From: Cyanodermella asteris
Lineage: Eukaryota > Ascomycota > Lecanoromycetes > Ostropales > Stictidaceae
Reading direction: 5' to 3'
Length of the DNA: 64,000 nt
NCBI GenBank assembly: GCA_900618795.1
Contig: UYJD01000014.1
Span: 570,930-634,929, forward strand
The translations under genes were made by a program, and so were the position numbers. Shown here one piece after another: positions 11,988 through 24,026 of this stretch. Under the pieces are notes generated by a model. It did no database searches. It had not been told where the DNA came from and worked only from the letters and a program-made list of their open reading frames with translations. The stretch's first letter is position 1; each line of letters begins with the position of its first letter.

Positions 11988-13994
11988 GGGGGCTAGGTGG
12001 AAGTATGAAGCGATGGAAAGGCTGTCCAGATAACGGGTTCCTTTTTCTCTCGGTCTGTCGGCAAGGCTGTAGTGTGCCAAAACTGTATACGGCCAGCCTC
12101 GTCTGGATGCAAGAGCAGAGATCCCGTGTGGGATGTCCGGCGCGCTCTTGCTGCAGGGCGAGCGGGGACGTAGCCTTCGTTGCAGCTTCAACACGCCTGT
12201 AAAAGAGAAGATGCAGATAAGAGATGATGAATCAACGTCGAGGTTCGAATAACGGCCCAAGGTAGCGCCTCCCTCGGAAATGCGGCTGACGGGAGATGCT
12301 TTTTCGCGTGGCCGGGATTTCGTGGTTCGCCTGAGTCTCGAGGCTGCTCGCTGCCCCTCAATCAACTTCACGGGTCCGAGTTGCTGACCTCGTCTAAGTA
12401 CAGCTCAGCCTCGATGAGCATGCCAATGAATGCCTTGCATCTATTTGCTGGTTCATAGATATGGTCGAGACTCGGCTTTTGTTTGACTCCAGGCTTGGAC
12501 TGCGTGGGTATTGAGCGGCTCGGGCGTTTAGGTTCGAGTCTACTGCTGGAGGACCTGACTGCTGACAAGGCTTGTATACAAAATAGAAACGAAGCGTCGT
12601 ACGGCACTACGGCAAAATATGACCTTTAAAATACTCATCTAATCAGCTTCCAAGCGCGCTTCATGCGAGCACTACTGCCTCAGTTGATACTAGTGATGTG
12701 GTCTGAGGCTCCTAGCTCGAGCGGGCTCTTTGCGAGCTCCGTTTCACATATCTTGGACTACCTCCACAGGGTCGACTCGGCCTGGGATCATAGCGCTTGC
12801 GGCGTCTCCTGGAATCCTTCTGGGCTCTTCGATTCAATCAGGCTGACGAGGGTTCCTCACGATCAGACGATGGTGGCGTTCCGGGGAGATGGCATCCAGT
12901 CTCATGTACCAATACCTCGGTATTCGAAACATTGACTTCAGAGCCGACGCGCATGCATTATAGTAAGTTGCATTGGTCAATGGCACGCATTCCTCTTTCC
13001 TGTGATGAATCGAAGCTGTTTTGTAGCTCCATGGAATTCCACATCCCCGAATGACATGATTCTTCCGGTCTCATCCGAGTCGTTTTACCACGCTTGATGG
13101 TTGAATGTCGAACATACAACTATCGCTGCAATCGAAACAAAGGACTGTTAGGTAGGATGATATGCTATGTCGCAAACAAAAGCACCACATCACGCTCACA
13201 AGATCGGTATTCCTTCCTCCGCAAGGCAGGGAAACCATAATTATATTTATTCCTACCATTTGACTGACCGAACGACAACGATAACGCGGCCCACCGAGGT
13301 TCCAGACTCCCGCAGACTGGCTGAGCAATCGCTTTGGCCTTTGACAATAATATTGATCCAAACTTCAAGCAAAAACATGAAGCACACATGTGCTCAAGAT
13401 GGATTACCTTCCCACCAGGCTCTTGAGGAGCTTTGATTTGCCAATTGATAACGCCGAACTTGCACCAGAAAACTCTAGTTCGCCGGTCCCATGTTTCAAC
13501 GCCCTTTGAAACGCCCGATCTCAACGCTTATTTGACTTTAGTTCGCCAGCCATTACTCATATATCTTTTTACTCTCCATCCGGTTGTCCATTCCTTGCTG
13601 TGCGTCGTCTCATTCACGTGAGCATGCATCTTTTGATCTGTCTGTTGGGCGATTTTTGCTTGACATGCGCCCGTAGCTGCTAATGTGATCCTGTGATGGA
13701 TCGTCGCTAAGGCCTTTCCGTTCCGTTTGTTTAAATACCTCGCCTGGGTCGTCGAACGCGTTGCTGGGGATTCTGATTCGAATTGCGCAATCAATCGATG
13801 GACTGTAGCAGATACAATGGCGTGAGAATCGGCGCGCCGGAGCAATGTTGCGCAAGTCTGCAGAATGATGCGAAGTCCGGTGCTCAATCATTGTCATCCC
13901 CGCATGTAGCCTCATACATATCCAGCTTGTTAACAATTCCTTACATACGGCAGTTCCGAGCCGCAAGATCAGTGATCAGTACCCAATGGACCGT
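11988..13994. other. Kinase promoter and intergenic region, no convincing gene
   Basis: Two kilobases between the kinase start and the 3' end of the next gene. Minus-strand sequence immediately upstream of the kinase stays open for 128 codons but has no domain character and is likely 5' UTR. Frames at 13.1-13.9 kb are short and unconvincing. Confidence 0.45.
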
Positions 13995-15616
13995 TCAGGT
14001 GTGCCAGAGATCCCAAGCTCTGGCTACACAAGCCATAAATTCATCCTTCTTCGCTCGCTGAGTAGCCGGGCTATCGCGCCCAGCACCAAAGGGTCCATAT
14101 CCATGCGCTGCCTGGTGGGCGTATTCGGCACCCCTGTGGCCTCTTGGGCTAGGTCCGCTTCCCAAAGGTGGGCTGCCATTATCCCGCTCGTATTCGCTTC
14201 GCGGTCGCCGTCTGCCAGAGCCCGAAGGAGGTGGTCCTTGGAACTGCGCCGATTGTGGCGGATATCCAGCACTCGGAGGCGGTTGAGGGGCATGTTGGGC
14301 TGGGTAGCCCTGTGGTGTTTGTTGTTGATAATTGGGGTGCTTGGTGGGAGTGTGTCCCTGCTGACCCGGTTGCGGGGATGGTGGAGTTGGGGGTTGATGC
14401 CCGCCGTAGTGGACAATCTTCGGCTGCAAGTCCTCGCGGCCCTGTGTCAATTCAGCGACTGCTTCCTCAGCAGACCTGTACTCGCGAGGTCTGTTTGTGA
14501 TGGGGGGTGGAGGTACACTTGGAGCGAGCTGTTGGCCCGATGATGAAGAACCTCCTGGTGGTGGGAAACCAGGAGAGTTTGGATAAGGACCGGCGCCTGG
14601 AGGTCGCTGTGTGGTCAGCTGGTTGCTTGAATGCGATTGGAATAAGCCTGGCCGGGCGGGTGGCGCACCTGGCTGTCCAGGAGGAGGTGATGCTCGCTGG
14701 CGTCCGCTAACCCCCATCCCTCCGAATACATCACCAATCGGTGGCAGACGGTTGGTCGTATGTGTCGGCGCTTGCATGGAACCCGGCATTCCATTCGGCT
14801 GACGTGGTTGAATCGCATGCGGATTGGGGTTTTCGCGACCTGTGAATGTCTGGTTCAATGGAGCCGACTGAATGACTCGTTCGTTCGCAAACTGGCTTGC
14901 ATTCGGCACTCCGATAGACAGACCAGGTGGTGGACCTCGCTTTTTCCCGGATGGAGGTGCCCTCAGTCCACCCATACCTGCTTGATCGTGATGTTCGTCA
15001 TTCAGCTGCCTGTCCCCAGGCTTACTACCCGGTGTATTGTTCTTTTGCAAGCGCTGTTCGATGAGCAATCGCTGCTGGTCGCGCACAGACATGCTCCGAG
15101 CTAGTTGTTCCCTCATCGTGGGATCTTGTGTTTGGAAACCTGGCGACAAGCACGCTATGCCCACATCTTGCATTCCCAGCGAAGGAGCGGCTGTCTGAGG
15201 ACCGGCTAGGCGATTCGCATTGCTGTTCGTCAGATCGAGTTTGCGCGGGCGGTGTTTGGGGACGGCATGTTCAGGGGAAGAGGGAGGCTCTTTTTTGACA
15301 ACAATCTTGGGCGGACCTGGTCGCAAACTAGAGTCGACAGCGTCAGCTACTACTCGTGCACAATCAATCGTTCCATCATGAGCACTCACGCGTTTGGTGA
15401 TGTTTTCTTGCCGTCCGACGGATCGTGTTGGTGCTGTGGTGGTGGTGCAGGCTGCTCGCCGACAACGACAGGCGTCGAGTTCTTCCGCTGCTCCCGGTCA
15501 TGAGCACCCGGAGCAAGAGTCTGGTATGTGGAGCGGGGACTTATATCCTGCGACGTCCTCGCCATGGGGCCTGCGGACAGCTGCGCGTGAGAGGCAGAAG
15601 CGACTGCAGCAGGCAT
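13995..15616 (-). CDS. Pro/Gln/Ser-rich conserved protein of unknown function, probably nuclear
   Basis: Two exons, 15616-15390 and 15327-13995, are joined by a 62 nt intron with consensus GTGAGT donor, CTGAC branch and CTCTAG acceptor. They encode 519 aa. The protein is almost entirely low complexity, rich in Pro, Gly, Gln and Ser. Islands that look conserved are a basic acidic patch after the splice site (PKIVVKKEPPSSPE followed by KHRPRKLDL), a central IVHYGGHQPPTPPSP motif and a C-terminal tail ending in KKDEFMACVARAWDLWHT. VKKEP resembles a SUMO-acceptor motif and RPRKL a basic nuclear signal; both are inference. No catalytic domain is visible and I do not recognise the family. The start may instead be the next ATG 17 codons downstream (MARTSQD). 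Confidence 0.8.
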
Positions 15617-18600
15617 GGCGCGTAGATATGTGTCGAGAGCTAAATCCTCGATTCGGCAAGGCGAGAACGAGGCTGATGGGTAGGTCTGCCCCGTCCAGGG
15701 CGGGTGCACCTGCGACGAAGTGGTGGAAATTAAAGACGGCTGCTAGCCTGAAATGTAGTGTCGAGCAGAAGAAGTCAGTCAGCGATGGGCAGAACCCTTG
15801 GGTGTCGATCTGCTCAAGTGCCTCGGAAGGAGAGATTCGGGACGGTGCCTGTCGATTATTGGGCCGGCGCTTGCTGGCGGCGACGCACGAGATGCAGATG
15901 ATGACGAGCAGAGTGTGTGCGGGCGAAGGTCCAAAGAACAGCGGCGATTGTCTTGCCAGAGCCGATTTGATTTGACCTGACGACGTTTGGTGTGGTCGTC
16001 GCGATTTGGCGACGGCGGAATGCGCTGTCCAGACTGTCTAGCCCGTGTGGTTGCCTGCTTGGGGTCAAGATGAGTGCCGATCGGAGACGCCGCTATTTGA
16101 CAGGTTCGTGCCTCTGCGAGCCCTGCATGTGTCCAGACGAGAGGGACGGCAAACGAAAAGGTGGGCGATGTAAGAAGCGAGGTGAAGGAGTCAAGATACG
16201 AGCAGAATCGTTGGGAAAATCTAAAACAGCAGGGCACGGAGGATGCCAGCAGCGTTGCGTACGATATGATACAATATGACACGCTCAACCTCAATGTCGA
16301 CCAGAACCAGTGACCAGAACTCCCCCAGCGCCGCCTTGGACGGACAGACACAACGTTGGAAGGCTAAGCTAAGCTGACATGCGACAGCTGCCACTCTGAG
16401 ACAGCGACTCTACACACCAGCAGCATGCTCTGCTACACGTCGTTGCCTTGTACTGTATTGAGCCGGTATTTCGAGGCGTTGCCCAGATATCCTCTGTGTA
16501 TCTAGTACCTTTCACAGCACTACCTACTTACCTGCCCGTGATGCCATCATATCGGCACGGCATCCAGACAGACCAGATGAAGCGGAGCATCCCAGTCACC
16601 CTGACTTGAATCCATCTCGTTTAAGCCCCCATGAATGGGATGAAGACTGTCGCCCTGCCCGCATTTAATCTCAGGCCCGTCGGGGTGTCGTAGCAATGCA
16701 TTGCTGTGCAACCACCGCCGGCCCATCCTTCTATGCACCGCAGTTGCAATCCATGAATATAATAACCTGCTCTGCATCCCACCTGTTCGTCCTGTCCGCT
16801 TGCTGCACCACTTGGGGTCGATGCTGAAGAATGCTGCTCACGGGCTCAGAGCAGCGCTCGGTTCCTCTTTCGCCACATCGGCAGATGCCCGAGGCGATCA
16901 GTATACGCCTCCTGTCCTCATTCCCGCTAGGATATGAGCAGCATATACCGTTTCCAGGAGCAGGACCATGTTCGAAACAAGAAACAACATGATTGAGCCG
17001 CAGACGCCGAATATGAGTTGCTCAGGGCCTGTCTCACCGCTGGGCTTAACAGCATATCGTCTCATGATCGCCAGCCGTTGACCAGGACTCGGTGCGGGTT
17101 ACTGGCGAGACACTCAGAGTGTTTCTCGTTTCTGTCCATGTCGGCCGGTGGTCGCTCGTCATTGACGCCGTTTTTGCGGGCTTGAGGTCTGTGGCCGGTT
17201 CAGGGCGGCGCTCTCGCGACACTCGTCGCAACAGCATTGTCGCCTCAGTGTTTCACCGGCAAGCCGCCCTCAGCGGTCTCGCCCAATTAGCGCCCTGCAT
17301 GCCCAACATCCCTCGCATGACGGCCCGACCCCTTACGGAAAGTCACTCATCCTGCTGTAAGAATGCCTGTCAGTCGTTCGACTTCAAGGCTCGCGCCGCT
17401 TTCCTTCGCTTTGACGAGCTGTTTCTGTCATCCAAGGCGCGCACACCTTTGTGGTTTTTCCCCGCCATGGTCGATACTGGAGAATCATAGTCGTTTGCAA
17501 CGTCCAACCAACAGGCTAGCAAAGGTTCACCATCGTTACATGAGCACTGCCGAAAACTCTCGATGCGCCGCGAGCCCAATCCCACCCCAGCGTTGCGTTT
17601 CGCGACCGTCCAATGAGGGTCAGTGTTGCTCCACTGCGGGACTTGCCCTAGTGGCCGTGACCTTCAAACGCTCGCTTTGCGTTGGCAAAACGGAGTCGCT
17701 GCCGTCCGAGCGCCTTTGACATGAAATGAGGAATGAAACGACATGACGCCTGTGGGCGCTTCACCACCTCATCGCGATGACTGTCCTGCCAAACGACGAA
17801 CATAGTCTGAATAATCGCCATTCGCCGTCGTCTCTTGTGGGCCGCTATGCAGCCCACACCTGCGGCTTGATTCTAGCCCGACTGTTCCGTCAGGTACGGC
17901 TAGCTGCTCCGTTGCAGCCGTGCTTGTGTCCTGCTGCGTCCAGGAGCGGCCAAGATATGCGCGATCGCCCCACGGATAAGGAGCCGATCACGTCTGTCGA
18001 GTATCGTACCGTAGGGCGCGCCCGATTCCAAAAGCCAGAAGAAACTTATCATCGCGCCGTCGCAACCATAGCGGGCGCCTGGCTCGGCTGATGCACGGTC
18101 GAAGCGCTCGTATGGGTCGAGCACAACGGTGGGCGCCGATGGTCAGGTGTTGGTTGGGGTCAAAATGCGAGTCTTCGGCCGGTCTTTTCACAGCTCCTCT
18201 CGAAGCTTGACCGCTTGTTCACCAAGCGACAAGTCGGCCGACGAATGTGCGATCCTGCTCAATTGACATGGCTGAGAGTGAGTACTGGTTAGGTCGCTGA
18301 AGCGCCTGTGGAACGAGGCGTTCGGGCCGAGACGTCGTACTTGCCTCTAAGCAATTGGCAGTCTGTGCGCCCAATCCATCTCCATCTTCCCGATCTGTCC
18401 AGGTTCACACCAACTTGCGGGCTAGTCTCGACGCTACGATAAGCTCCCATGTCGCGCTGTCCGCTAGTTCGGGCAAGTCAGGCAAGGCGCAGCAGACTAG
18501 CCCGGTTGCGCTTGGCAGTCTGACAGGGATCGACGACAGACAGTCCGGCCGTCTCACAGAGAGCAATGTGGGGCATGCATAGAGCATGCAATAATGATCC

Positions 18601-19418
18601 TACGGTCATTATTTGGCCCTCAAATCACATGCCAAACAATATTGATTTTGTCGACCAGTCCAATAACGCAGCCCCGATCGGCAACTGCGGGCGGGCAACT
18701 GCTGCGCGCTGCTCAGGACTGGAGTCCTCGTTGTTGGACATCAACGAAAACGCGGCCGCGTCCCTGCAGACCAGTCCATGAACAGAACAGCTGAGCGAGC
18801 GGGATCGAAAATGAAAGAAGGGCTAAGTATCATAAAGCAGCAAGCGTGCGGAAATTCCAGACGTTGTGCATGTATTGTTCGCGAAAACTGCTGCCAATTA
18901 CTTGCTTCTGGCCTCAACATCAGATCCTAGAAGGGACCCCTGACGCTGCCTCGGTCAAGACTCCAGAGTACAATTTTGAAAGCTGAAACAGGTCCCTGGC
19001 CAGCCGTGAAGACCCGGCCTATGGGACATTTGATTTTCCTGGTACGGCGCCGATGTTCCGTAGTTAGGATTCCAGAAGCGGGATCTCCTTCATCGCTGCG
19101 AATCATGTGAGGATCGAGCAGCGTCGTGAGGTGATGGCAAAAAGATGCAACACATGAGATACAGTCCGTAGTGGAACCGCATCATCTGAAAGCATGCTTA
19201 CGCAGTGCGAACAGATCATGTTGGAAGTGCGTGCCTGAAGCGAGAAGAGCTTGTGCAAATCCAGTTGGAGCTCCAGCGCCAAGAATCGGTCGGCGAAACG
19301 CTGGCCCGGGACTAGCGCCGAAACCGTCAAAATATTTCAGCTTCAGAGATGGACAATCGTGCAAAACGAGCTCAATCCAAACAAAGAAGGACTAACTTGC
19401 CAAAACTTCGTTACCGAC
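15617..19418. other. 3.8 kb divergent intergenic region, no convincing gene
   Basis: The region separates the 5' ends of the Pro/Gln-rich gene and RPC19. Open frames up to 190 codons occur in clusters on both strands without motifs or splice continuity. It contains a perfect inverted repeat at 18590-18613 next to two GCATGC palindromes. The size is unusual against the 0.3-1 kb gaps found elsewhere to the right. Confidence 0.45.
18573..18613. repeat. Paired GCATGC palindromes beside a perfect inverted repeat
   Basis: GCATGC occurs at 18573-18578 and 18584-18589. It is followed directly by AATAATGA (18590-18597), an 8 nt spacer and its exact complement TCATTATT (18606-18613). It could be a transcription-factor operator or part of a small decayed element. 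Confidence 0.5.
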
Positions 19419-19983
19419 ATGGCCCCGGCAGAAGTTCAGGATCAGCCCATGGCAGATGCTGGTGCGACCGACGGTGCCGAGGAGTTATCTATCGAAACCA
19501 AACCGGGCAGAATTTCGTTGGTGCGTTTCACTATTCGCCTCGAAATCACCTGTCCGATTACAAGTGTCGCTGATACAGACAATGCTTAGCTACCTGGTGC
19601 AAACGACAGAGGTGCCTCCTTTCAGTTCGACGACGAAGACCATACCTTGGGAAATGCGCTCAGGTATATTATAATGAAAAAGTGAGCTCAAATCGTGTAC
19701 GTTCAAAATGCCGTTGATTGAGTACTGATCATTATCTCAGCCCGAACGTGGAGTTTTGCGGGTACTCCATACCGCATCCCAGTGAAGCGAAAATGAACAT
19801 TCGCATTCAAACATATGGTAAGAAGCTTTGTCTGTGTAAATTGGTTTGAGCTTGCTAACCTGTAGAGCAGAAGGGACGCCTACCGACGCTTTGCGGAAAG
19901 GGCTGAAGGACTTGGAAGACCTCTGCAACGTTGTGACGGATAAGTTCACAACAGAGCAAGACCGCTTCGATTCGAGCAGATAG
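19419..19983 (+). CDS. RPC19: DNA-directed RNA polymerases I and III subunit RPAC2 (AC19)
   Basis: Small alpha-like subunit shared by RNA polymerases I and III; it pairs with AC40 to start enzyme assembly in the nucleus. Four exons, 19419-19520, 19590-19681, 19741-19817 and 19871-19983, encode 127 aa, the usual size. The acidic N-terminus is followed by the core dimerisation motif around residues 42-60 ([19 protein letters not shown]), then [13 protein letters not shown] and a C-terminal helix ([16 protein letters not shown]). All three introns are 50-70 nt with GT-AG ends and interrupt the conserved core without loss of frame. The fourth exon uses the second of two AG dinucleotides five bases apart. 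The gene ends 174 bp from the convergent complex I gene. Confidence 0.95.
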
Positions 19984-20000
19984 TTCCTTCCAGACTTGTT

Positions 20001-20023
20001 TGATGTTGATGTTGATGTTGATG
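20001..20023. repeat. Hexanucleotide microsatellite (TGATGT)
   Basis: Nearly four tandem TGATGT units lie between the convergent RPC19 and NDUFA6 genes, inside their likely 3' UTRs. Confidence 0.8.
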
Positions 20024-20157
20024 ATTTGGCATAGCGCAGGCGTTCGGGGTATTATCACGAATTGACACTGCAAGATTTGTGCTTGGCTGTTCGATGGAAT
20101 GAAATTCAATTCGTTCCCATCATATGTACAAAGTGGACGCCAGTGATGCTCGTAAAT

Positions 20158-20787
20158 CTAGTTTCGCCCCTGCCAAAGTTAGTGCATGACTATCAATACC
20201 TGGCTGCATCTGCTTACCTCCAGGAAGCCACTCATGAAATTGTTTGGGAGCTTTGCGGTTGGGTCTTCCTCCGCTCTCCAGTATTTCATAACGTGACTGA
20301 TCTGCTTCCAGAAGTTCATTGTTTCCTACAGACCGTCTTAGCTTTCCGTGATAGCGCCAGATAGTGCTTGTTGACCACCCCTCGCATCTGACCGTACGCA
20401 CCTGGAACTCAGTCTCGCTGTTGAAAAGCAGAACATCCACCACCGGTAACTGTGCGACAAATCTGTGTCTCTCGAACTCCTGCCTCATCTTTGTTCTGAT
20501 CTCGGCAACATTTTTCGGAACCGAGTACATCGATTGGATTTCGGGGGCCTGCGTGACCATGTATTAGCCTCCAATATTCCGAGTGAGTCCATCTCTTCCG
20601 GTTGCCTGGTTTCTCTCCCGCTCGTGCTTCACATACCGCTCGCAGCCATTCGCGATACGACCGAATCACCCGTTGTCGGGCCTGGCTCCAATTGGCCGCT
20701 GTATACGGTTAGCGAACATTCTTGAAGCTCACAGCCTGACTCACACTGCCGCGACACGCGGGCCAGGTATGTCGGATTGATGGTCAT
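20158..20787 (-). CDS. NDUFA6: NADH:ubiquinone oxidoreductase subunit NDUFA6/B14 (NUO-14.8, LYR family)
   Basis: Accessory subunit of mitochondrial complex I; as an LYR protein it binds the mitochondrial acyl carrier protein and supports ubiquinone reduction at the matrix arm. Five exons, 20787-20745, 20698-20637, 20548-20402, 20325-20218 and 20169-20158, encode 123 aa, the family length. The first helix carries an LYR-type motif (VIRSYREWLRA, residues 25-35). It is followed by APEIQSMYSVP, RQEFERHRFV, VDVLLFNSETEFQ, ETMNFWKQISHVMKYW and the conserved ending FLEGRN. The last exon encodes only GRN plus the stop. Intron 1 uses a GTGAGT donor and intron 2 is 88 nt. The gene diverges from BUD31 with 290 bp between starts. 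Confidence 0.94.
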
Positions 20788-21077
20788 CTTTGTGTGCGGT
20801 CGAACATGAGAGGGAAAGTCCGTCGTTGGTCCTGCTCGTCGTGAGCTATTGCGTAGAGCTTGGCGGCGAGCTTGGCGGCAACCATAGGTCACGTGAAAAG
20901 GTGACGATCTGCCGTGAGGCAGGCGGCCCGTCGACCTTTCTGTTTGTTTGAGCTTCTGCCTTGTTCTCGAGCAAGCCGTGAGATCAATCTCTGGCCCGGT
21001 CTACTTTTCCACGAAATTGAATACCAGCAAGCATCGCATCGAAACACTGCCTACTTCGTATCAGCGCCTTTCTCGCC

Positions 21078-21527
21078 ATGCCCCCAGTTCGCACCGCCCG
21101 CTCCCGGCGCGCCCCGCCTGATGGCTTCGATGACATCGAAGACACCCTCCTCGAGTTCCAGAACAAGATGAAGGACGCCGAAGTCGCGCCGTCCGAAGGC
21201 AAGCGAAGACAAGAAGCCATGTGGCCGATCTTCCAGATATCACATCAGCGATCGCGCTACATTTACGAGCTATATTACGAGAAGGAAGCCATCAGCAAGA
21301 AGCTGTACGACTGGCTGCTGAAAAACAACTATGCGGACGCGAACCTGATAGCCAAGTGGAAGAAGAATGGCTACGAGCACCTGTGCTGTCTGAGGTGCAT
21401 TCAGACCAAGGAGACAAATTTCAACTCAACTTGCATCTGCCGCGTGCCCAAGAGCGACTTAAAGGAGGACCAGGTCATCGAGTGTGTGAGCTGCGGGTGC
21501 AGAGGCTGTTCAACAACGGATGTGTGA
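21078..21527 (+). CDS. BUD31: Pre-mRNA splicing factor BUD31 (G10 family)
   Basis: Core component of the NTC-related part of the spliceosome, needed for efficient splicing in the nucleus. A single exon of 149 aa matches the family size. The N-terminus has a short basic, Pro-rich segment and the helical [18 protein letters not shown]. The middle contains the typical [19 protein letters not shown] block. The C-terminal ~45 residues contain the G10 cysteine set ([18 protein letters not shown]) that binds zinc. The start is the first ATG, directly before a basic leader. It shares a 290 bp divergent promoter with the complex I subunit gene. Confidence 0.95.
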   Translation: MPPVRTARSRRAPPDGFDDIEDTLLEFQNKMKDAEVAPSEGKRRQEAMWPIFQISHQRSRYIYELYYEKEAISKKLYDWLLKNNYADANLIAKWKKNGYEHLCCLRCIQTKETNFNSTCICRVPKSDLKEDQVIECVSCGCRGCSTTDV

Positions 21528-22281
21528 GGGATACCCATGGGTAGACAGAGTCAAGACTCATCATTAACGCTCCCTCAAATCGTCAACCGAGCTTAAATCT
21601 ACAAGGTCCGTCGGTATTCGTCGACGAGGCTATTTACGTTCGGCAAGAGCTGTGCCAGCATCGAATGACTTTAACGAGGCAAAATCTTACTTAGGATGCG
21701 CCACCATCGAACAAACATCACAGATCCGGGTTGCCGTCGGGAGAAATTCGTGTCGTGAAAGTGCAACTCTCCACCACAGTACTCGGGTCCCAGTCTTTGG
21801 TATGACACAACACGACCAATATCTACACACCATGCAAAGATTGGGAAGACCAGGCCGTTCGCAAGAAGTACTCACCAAGGCTTTCGTTGAGTAAGTGACA
21901 GAGGATTTGGCCAAGTGAGAGAGGAGACAGCCTTCTCAAGATCTGACGGACTGTCATTGCGCTCAAAACCAGGTTTCCGCGACAGAAAGGCTTCGCAGAT
22001 CCATCAACGCCACAGGAGGCAAGCCAAGAGATCGAATGAGCCGAGGGAATTATCGCCGCATCAGACAATGAGGCGAGCGTTTATGAAGCGAGAAAGTGGT
22101 ATTGAATACAAGGGTGGAAAATTGAATCTCCCCGTTGATAGGTATTATCAAGATATTGAATGAAACCGAAGCGAGGACATGCGCCTTGTGGGATCTCAAA
22201 GACTCGAGCGGCTCATGCAAGTTCGCGTCGCACCCATCAGGACAGGGCTGCCCAGCTCTTCTCTAGATCGCTTTTCAAACT
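21528..22281. other. Convergent 3' intergenic region
   Basis: About 750 bp between BUD31 and the convergent URA5. Only short frames are seen, none with motifs; likely 3' UTRs and spacer. Confidence 0.5.
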
Positions 22282-22992
22282 TCAGTCACTCGCCTTGTAT
22301 ATGCTTCTGTACTCTTCGCAGGCCTTCATCTCCTCCACCATCCCCTGTCCTCGCAGTCCACCGACAAGCTCATCAAGCGTCAACACACTCCAAACCGGAA
22401 CACCAAATTCCCTCTTCAACTCCCCAATCGCGCTTCCCCTCTCCCCCTTCTGATCTTCCTCACTACCACCGACACCCTGGACCACCTTCTCCATGCGATC
22501 CAACGCGACAATGATACCGACCACCTCACCACCCTCTCTCCGTATCATCTCAATCGCACTCCTCTTCGCGGTCCCCGCACTAACCACATCATCCACAATG
22601 ACAACCTTCTTTCCCTTCAGACTCGCGCCAACAATCAGTCCGCCCTCTCCATGATCCTTCACCTCTTTCCTGTCATGGCTATATGACACGTGCGAGTAGC
22701 GTTCTGGAGCGAGCTCGCCAATCTTCAGACAGGTGCCGTAGGAGAGTGTGATTCCTTTGTATGCGGGCCCGAAGAGGATGTCGAAGTCAAGGGCGGGCGA
22801 AATGTGGATTAGAGTTTGCGCGTAGGCGGTGCAGAGCGCGGAGGTCAGCGGCGAAGTGTGGAAGTCGCCGACGTTGAAGAAGTAGGGTGACGTGCGTCCG
22901 GACTTGAGTGTGTAGGAGCCGAAGCGGAGGATGCGGGAATGAAGGCAGGTTTCGAGAAAGGCGGCTTTGTAGGCGGGCAGCGCTTCGGCCAT
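22282..22992 (-). CDS. URA5: Orotate phosphoribosyltransferase
   Basis: Converts orotate plus PRPP to orotidine 5'-phosphate, the fifth step of pyrimidine synthesis, in the cytosol. A single exon encodes 236 aa, close to fungal URA5/URA10. Key features are the N-terminal FGSYTLKSGRTSPYFFN substrate-binding segment (24-40), FGPAYKGI (74-81), the mobile loop SYSHDRKEVKDHGEGG (103-118) with catalytic Lys and His, and the PRPP-binding signature VIVDDVVSAGTA (131-142). The frame continues upstream, but the ATG at 22992 gives the normal N-terminus MAEALPAYK. A disordered insert around residues 175-188 (GGSEEDQKGERGS) is slightly longer than usual. Confidence 0.96.
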   Translation of the reverse strand: MAEALPAYKAAFLETCLHSRILRFGSYTLKSGRTSPYFFNVGDFHTSPLTSALCTAYAQTLIHISPALDFDILFGPAYKGITLSYGTCLKIGELAPERYSHVSYSHDRKEVKDHGEGGLIVGASLKGKKVVIVDDVVSAGTAKRSAIEMIRREGGEVVGIIVALDRMEKVVQGVGGSEEDQKGERGSAIGELKREFGVPVWSVLTLDELVGGLRGQGMVEEMKACEEYRSIYKASD

Positions 22993-24026
22993 GATGGCTT
23001 CGTGGACAACTGGTGTATTGAGACAGAGGTCTAAGCAGGGACGACTGGTACTGTTATTTGCGCCAATAGCAAGCAATGCCAGCGAATGCAGAAGCACTTA
23101 TTACCAACCTGTAACAGAATCACTTGGAGACAATCTTCACACTGACAAGAAAATTGTCCCGCCATACGGAGCTCTGGTCCGGTGGTGGTCGTCGCAGTGG
23201 TGCGCATCAGCTGCTGTCCAATTTGACGGTATTCTTAACCACTAGTTGACCTGCTTATGTGAATAACAGCTTCGGCAGCTACGTTTATAGCATCGTTTAA
23301 GGGAATGTCGTCAGAGCTGTATAAGCAGCTGTGCTGGCAATGTATCGGTGCCCGTCGCGGTGGATCTGACGAGATTTGGACCGGATTTTTACTCAATATG
23401 CCCACGTTGAATGAGTTGAGCACACAAGTATGGCGAAAGATCCAAGTCGGTCAGGAGGACATCGTTGGTCCCGAGACATCTTGACTTATTATCTGGCGCT
23501 GTCCACCACGGCAGGGCTGCATGGCCGAACCAGGGCGGACGTTAAGCTGCATGGTGGGGTGTTTAAGCTCAATTGCTGTATGGTTTTGGGAAAAAGTGTT
23601 TCGACTCTGCTAAACTGCAGACTGTAATGTGTGTACAGGTTCAACTTTCTCCTACAAGGTCCACCTGCTTCGATGGGACTCGGCTCGATCGATCTTCGAA
23701 AGAGACATCAGCGATCGAGCCGCGCAGGCTAACATCGTCGAGAGCGGGGATGTTGATTCTTGAACGTCAACAGATAGGGTCCGGAGCGACGAGATAAGCC
23801 GCACCGCAAGGGAGACGCAGGGTATTATTGAATTCCAAACTTTGATGTTCTGTCGTCAGGTTCAACGCTGTGTTGCGCCCACTTTGCCTTCCTTTTGCCC
23901 GCTCATTGTACGCCAGTGATGATTACACTAATCGATGAACCTAAAACGTGACCTTTGTGTCCGACTTCGAATCCATCACCAACATCTTACAGCTGATTCC
24001 TTCTAAATGTTCAGGCGATTGATGTT
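22993..24026. other. Divergent promoter region between URA5 and the F-box gene
   Basis: About 1.0 kb without a convincing gene. Short frames near 23.4-23.8 kb carry no domain signature. Confidence 0.5.
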
